Of a stretch of 64,000 nucleotides of DNA, positions 63,403-64,000 are shown piece by piece. A model generated the notes under the pieces. The model saw only the letters and a program-made list of their open reading frames with translations. It made no database searches and had not been told where the DNA came from. Both the position numbers and the translations under genes were made by a program. Where the stretch lies: assembly GCA_913774665.1 (NCBI GenBank), contig CAJYHN010000002.1, positions 682,001 through 746,000 on the forward strand, written 5' to 3'. Within the stretch, counting starts at the first letter, position 1; each line of letters begins with the position of its first letter. The stretch comes from an uncultured Microbacterium sp. (GTDB lineage: Bacteria > Actinomycetota > Actinomycetes > Actinomycetales > Microbacteriaceae).

Positions 63403-64000
63403 TCGGAGTCCCGGAGGCGATCGTGCGAGGGAAGGGTCAGACGCCACCGGGTTCCGCGGCCGGGGGCGGTGGCGAGGGCGAGCTCGGCACCGGCATCCGT
63501 GACGAGATCGCGCAGGACGCGGGTGCCGAGGTGCCCTTCGACGGGTGGGCGGTGCAGGGTCGCCGCGTCGAACCCCGGGCCATCGTCGGCGACCGTCAGC
63601 ACGGTCCCGCCGTCCTCTGCGGCCACGGTGATCACGACGCGGCAGGGAGCGGCGTGGGTCACCGCGTTGCGCAGTGCCTCCTGTGCGACCCGGTAGAGCA
63701 GGCGCTCGTGCTCCTCCGACAGGTCGTCCACCGGCATCCGCAGGTCGAGCACGACATCGGCACCCCGGGTGCGAGCCGTCGCCGCAAGATCCTGCAGGGC
63801 GGAGGCCAGGCCGGACGCGCCCAAGCTCTGGGGGTAGATGTCGACCAGCAGGGAGCGCAGCACCCGCACGTTGCCACGGACGGCTCCGGCTACCTCGCGC
63901 AGGCGCGCCGCTCCGGTTTCCTCGCCGCGTCGGTCGGCCTCGACGGCCGCACTCTCGGCGCCGAAGCTGGTGGCGACGAGCTCTTGCACCGGGCCATCGT
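63399..64000 (-). CDS. NarL-type sensor histidine kinase, C-terminal part (cut by window edge)
   Basis: About 200 codons up to the right edge; the first visible residues, DGPVQELVATSFGAESAA, are the end of the HisKA_3 dimerisation box (the His lies just beyond the edge). The HATPase domain has YRVAQEALRNAVTHA, TVLTVADDGPGFD and GTRWRLTLP. Partner of the downstream response regulator. The sensor part is outside the window. Confidence 0.93.
   Translation of the reverse strand, partial: DGPVQELVATSFGAESAAVEADRRGEETGAARLREVAGAVRGNVRVLRSLLVDIYPQSLGASGLASALQDLAATARTRGADVVLDLRMPVDDLSEEHERLLYRVAQEALRNAVTHAAPCRVVITVAAEDGGTVLTVADDGPGFDAATLHRPPVEGHLGTRVLRDLVTDAGAELALATAPGRGTRWRLTLPSHDRLRDSE

Overview
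The window comes from a high-GC Gram-positive actinobacterium, most likely Microbacteriaceae and probably Microbacterium. This rests on family recognition and base composition, not on a database search. The evidence is strong G/C at third codon positions, many GTG starts, genes chained by ATGA/GTGA overlaps, the actinobacterial succinylase lysine route (dapC, dapD, dapE), a MarP-type periplasmic protease, Tat-type AWAVPAIVA signal peptides, and constant use of the word GGATGCC/GGCATCC. No rRNA, tRNA, CRISPR array, prophage or insertion sequence was seen.

Region by region. 1-2.3 kb: divergent dapE (cut by the window edge) and dapD, then ddaH. 2.3-9.8 kb: an accessory catabolic block with an NCS1 permease, a PucR regulator and a divergent operon pxpA / biotin carboxyl carrier / biotin carboxylase / pxpB / pxpC. 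This looks like a split biotin-dependent carboxylase plus lactam hydrolase. 9.8-12.8 kb: gltA, dapC and fdxA. 12.9-16.7 kb: two paralogous secreted RCC1 beta-propeller proteins flanking a small membrane protein. 16.7-18.4 kb: azlCD and a divergent XRE-cupin regulator. 18.7-20.6 kb: typA. 20.7-35.4 kb: two complete peptide/nickel-type ABC transporters with fused double ATPases, a PH-domain membrane protein, a CPBP-family membrane protein and an orphan peptide-binding lipoprotein. 35.6-40.3 kb: glycine cleavage operon gcvT-gcvH-gcvP behind a tandem glycine riboswitch. 40.3-41.3 kb: a short decay zone with a frameshifted lipoprotein gene and a headless LuxR fragment. 41.3-49.3 kb: a MarP-like protease, then NrtR-nadA-nadB-nadC-cysteine desulfurase-glycosyltransferase, one tightly overlapping NAD biosynthesis operon. 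49.3-54.5 kb: an ABC exporter divergent from a DHA2 MFS pump, a 46-residue Cys-rich protein and a DJ-1/PfpI protein. 54.5-55.3 kb: a gene-free array of five hairpin repeats. 55.3-64 kb: Fpg/Nei glycosylase, flotillin, a zinc-ribbon protein, galM, a CsbD-like protein, a D,D-carboxypeptidase-like protein, a lipoprotein, an ADP-ribosylglycohydrolase and a two-component system running off the right edge.

How the parts work together. The dap genes supply meso-diaminopimelate and lysine. The pxp block probably imports, carboxylates and opens a cyclic amide under PucR control. The gcv operon senses and degrades glycine through its riboswitch. The nad operon makes nicotinate mononucleotide from aspartate, with its own cysteine desulfurase to build the NadA iron-sulfur cluster and NrtR to sense the pathway.

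The most novel material is non-coding: the five-copy hairpin array, a 65-nt hairpin element in two copies, a 78-nt element with inverted-repeat ends in two copies, a palindrome inserted in frame in gcvT, and a 15-codon leader ORF coupled to a peptide transporter operon. Among protein systems the split carboxylase/lactamase operon is the best candidate for an uncharacterised pathway.
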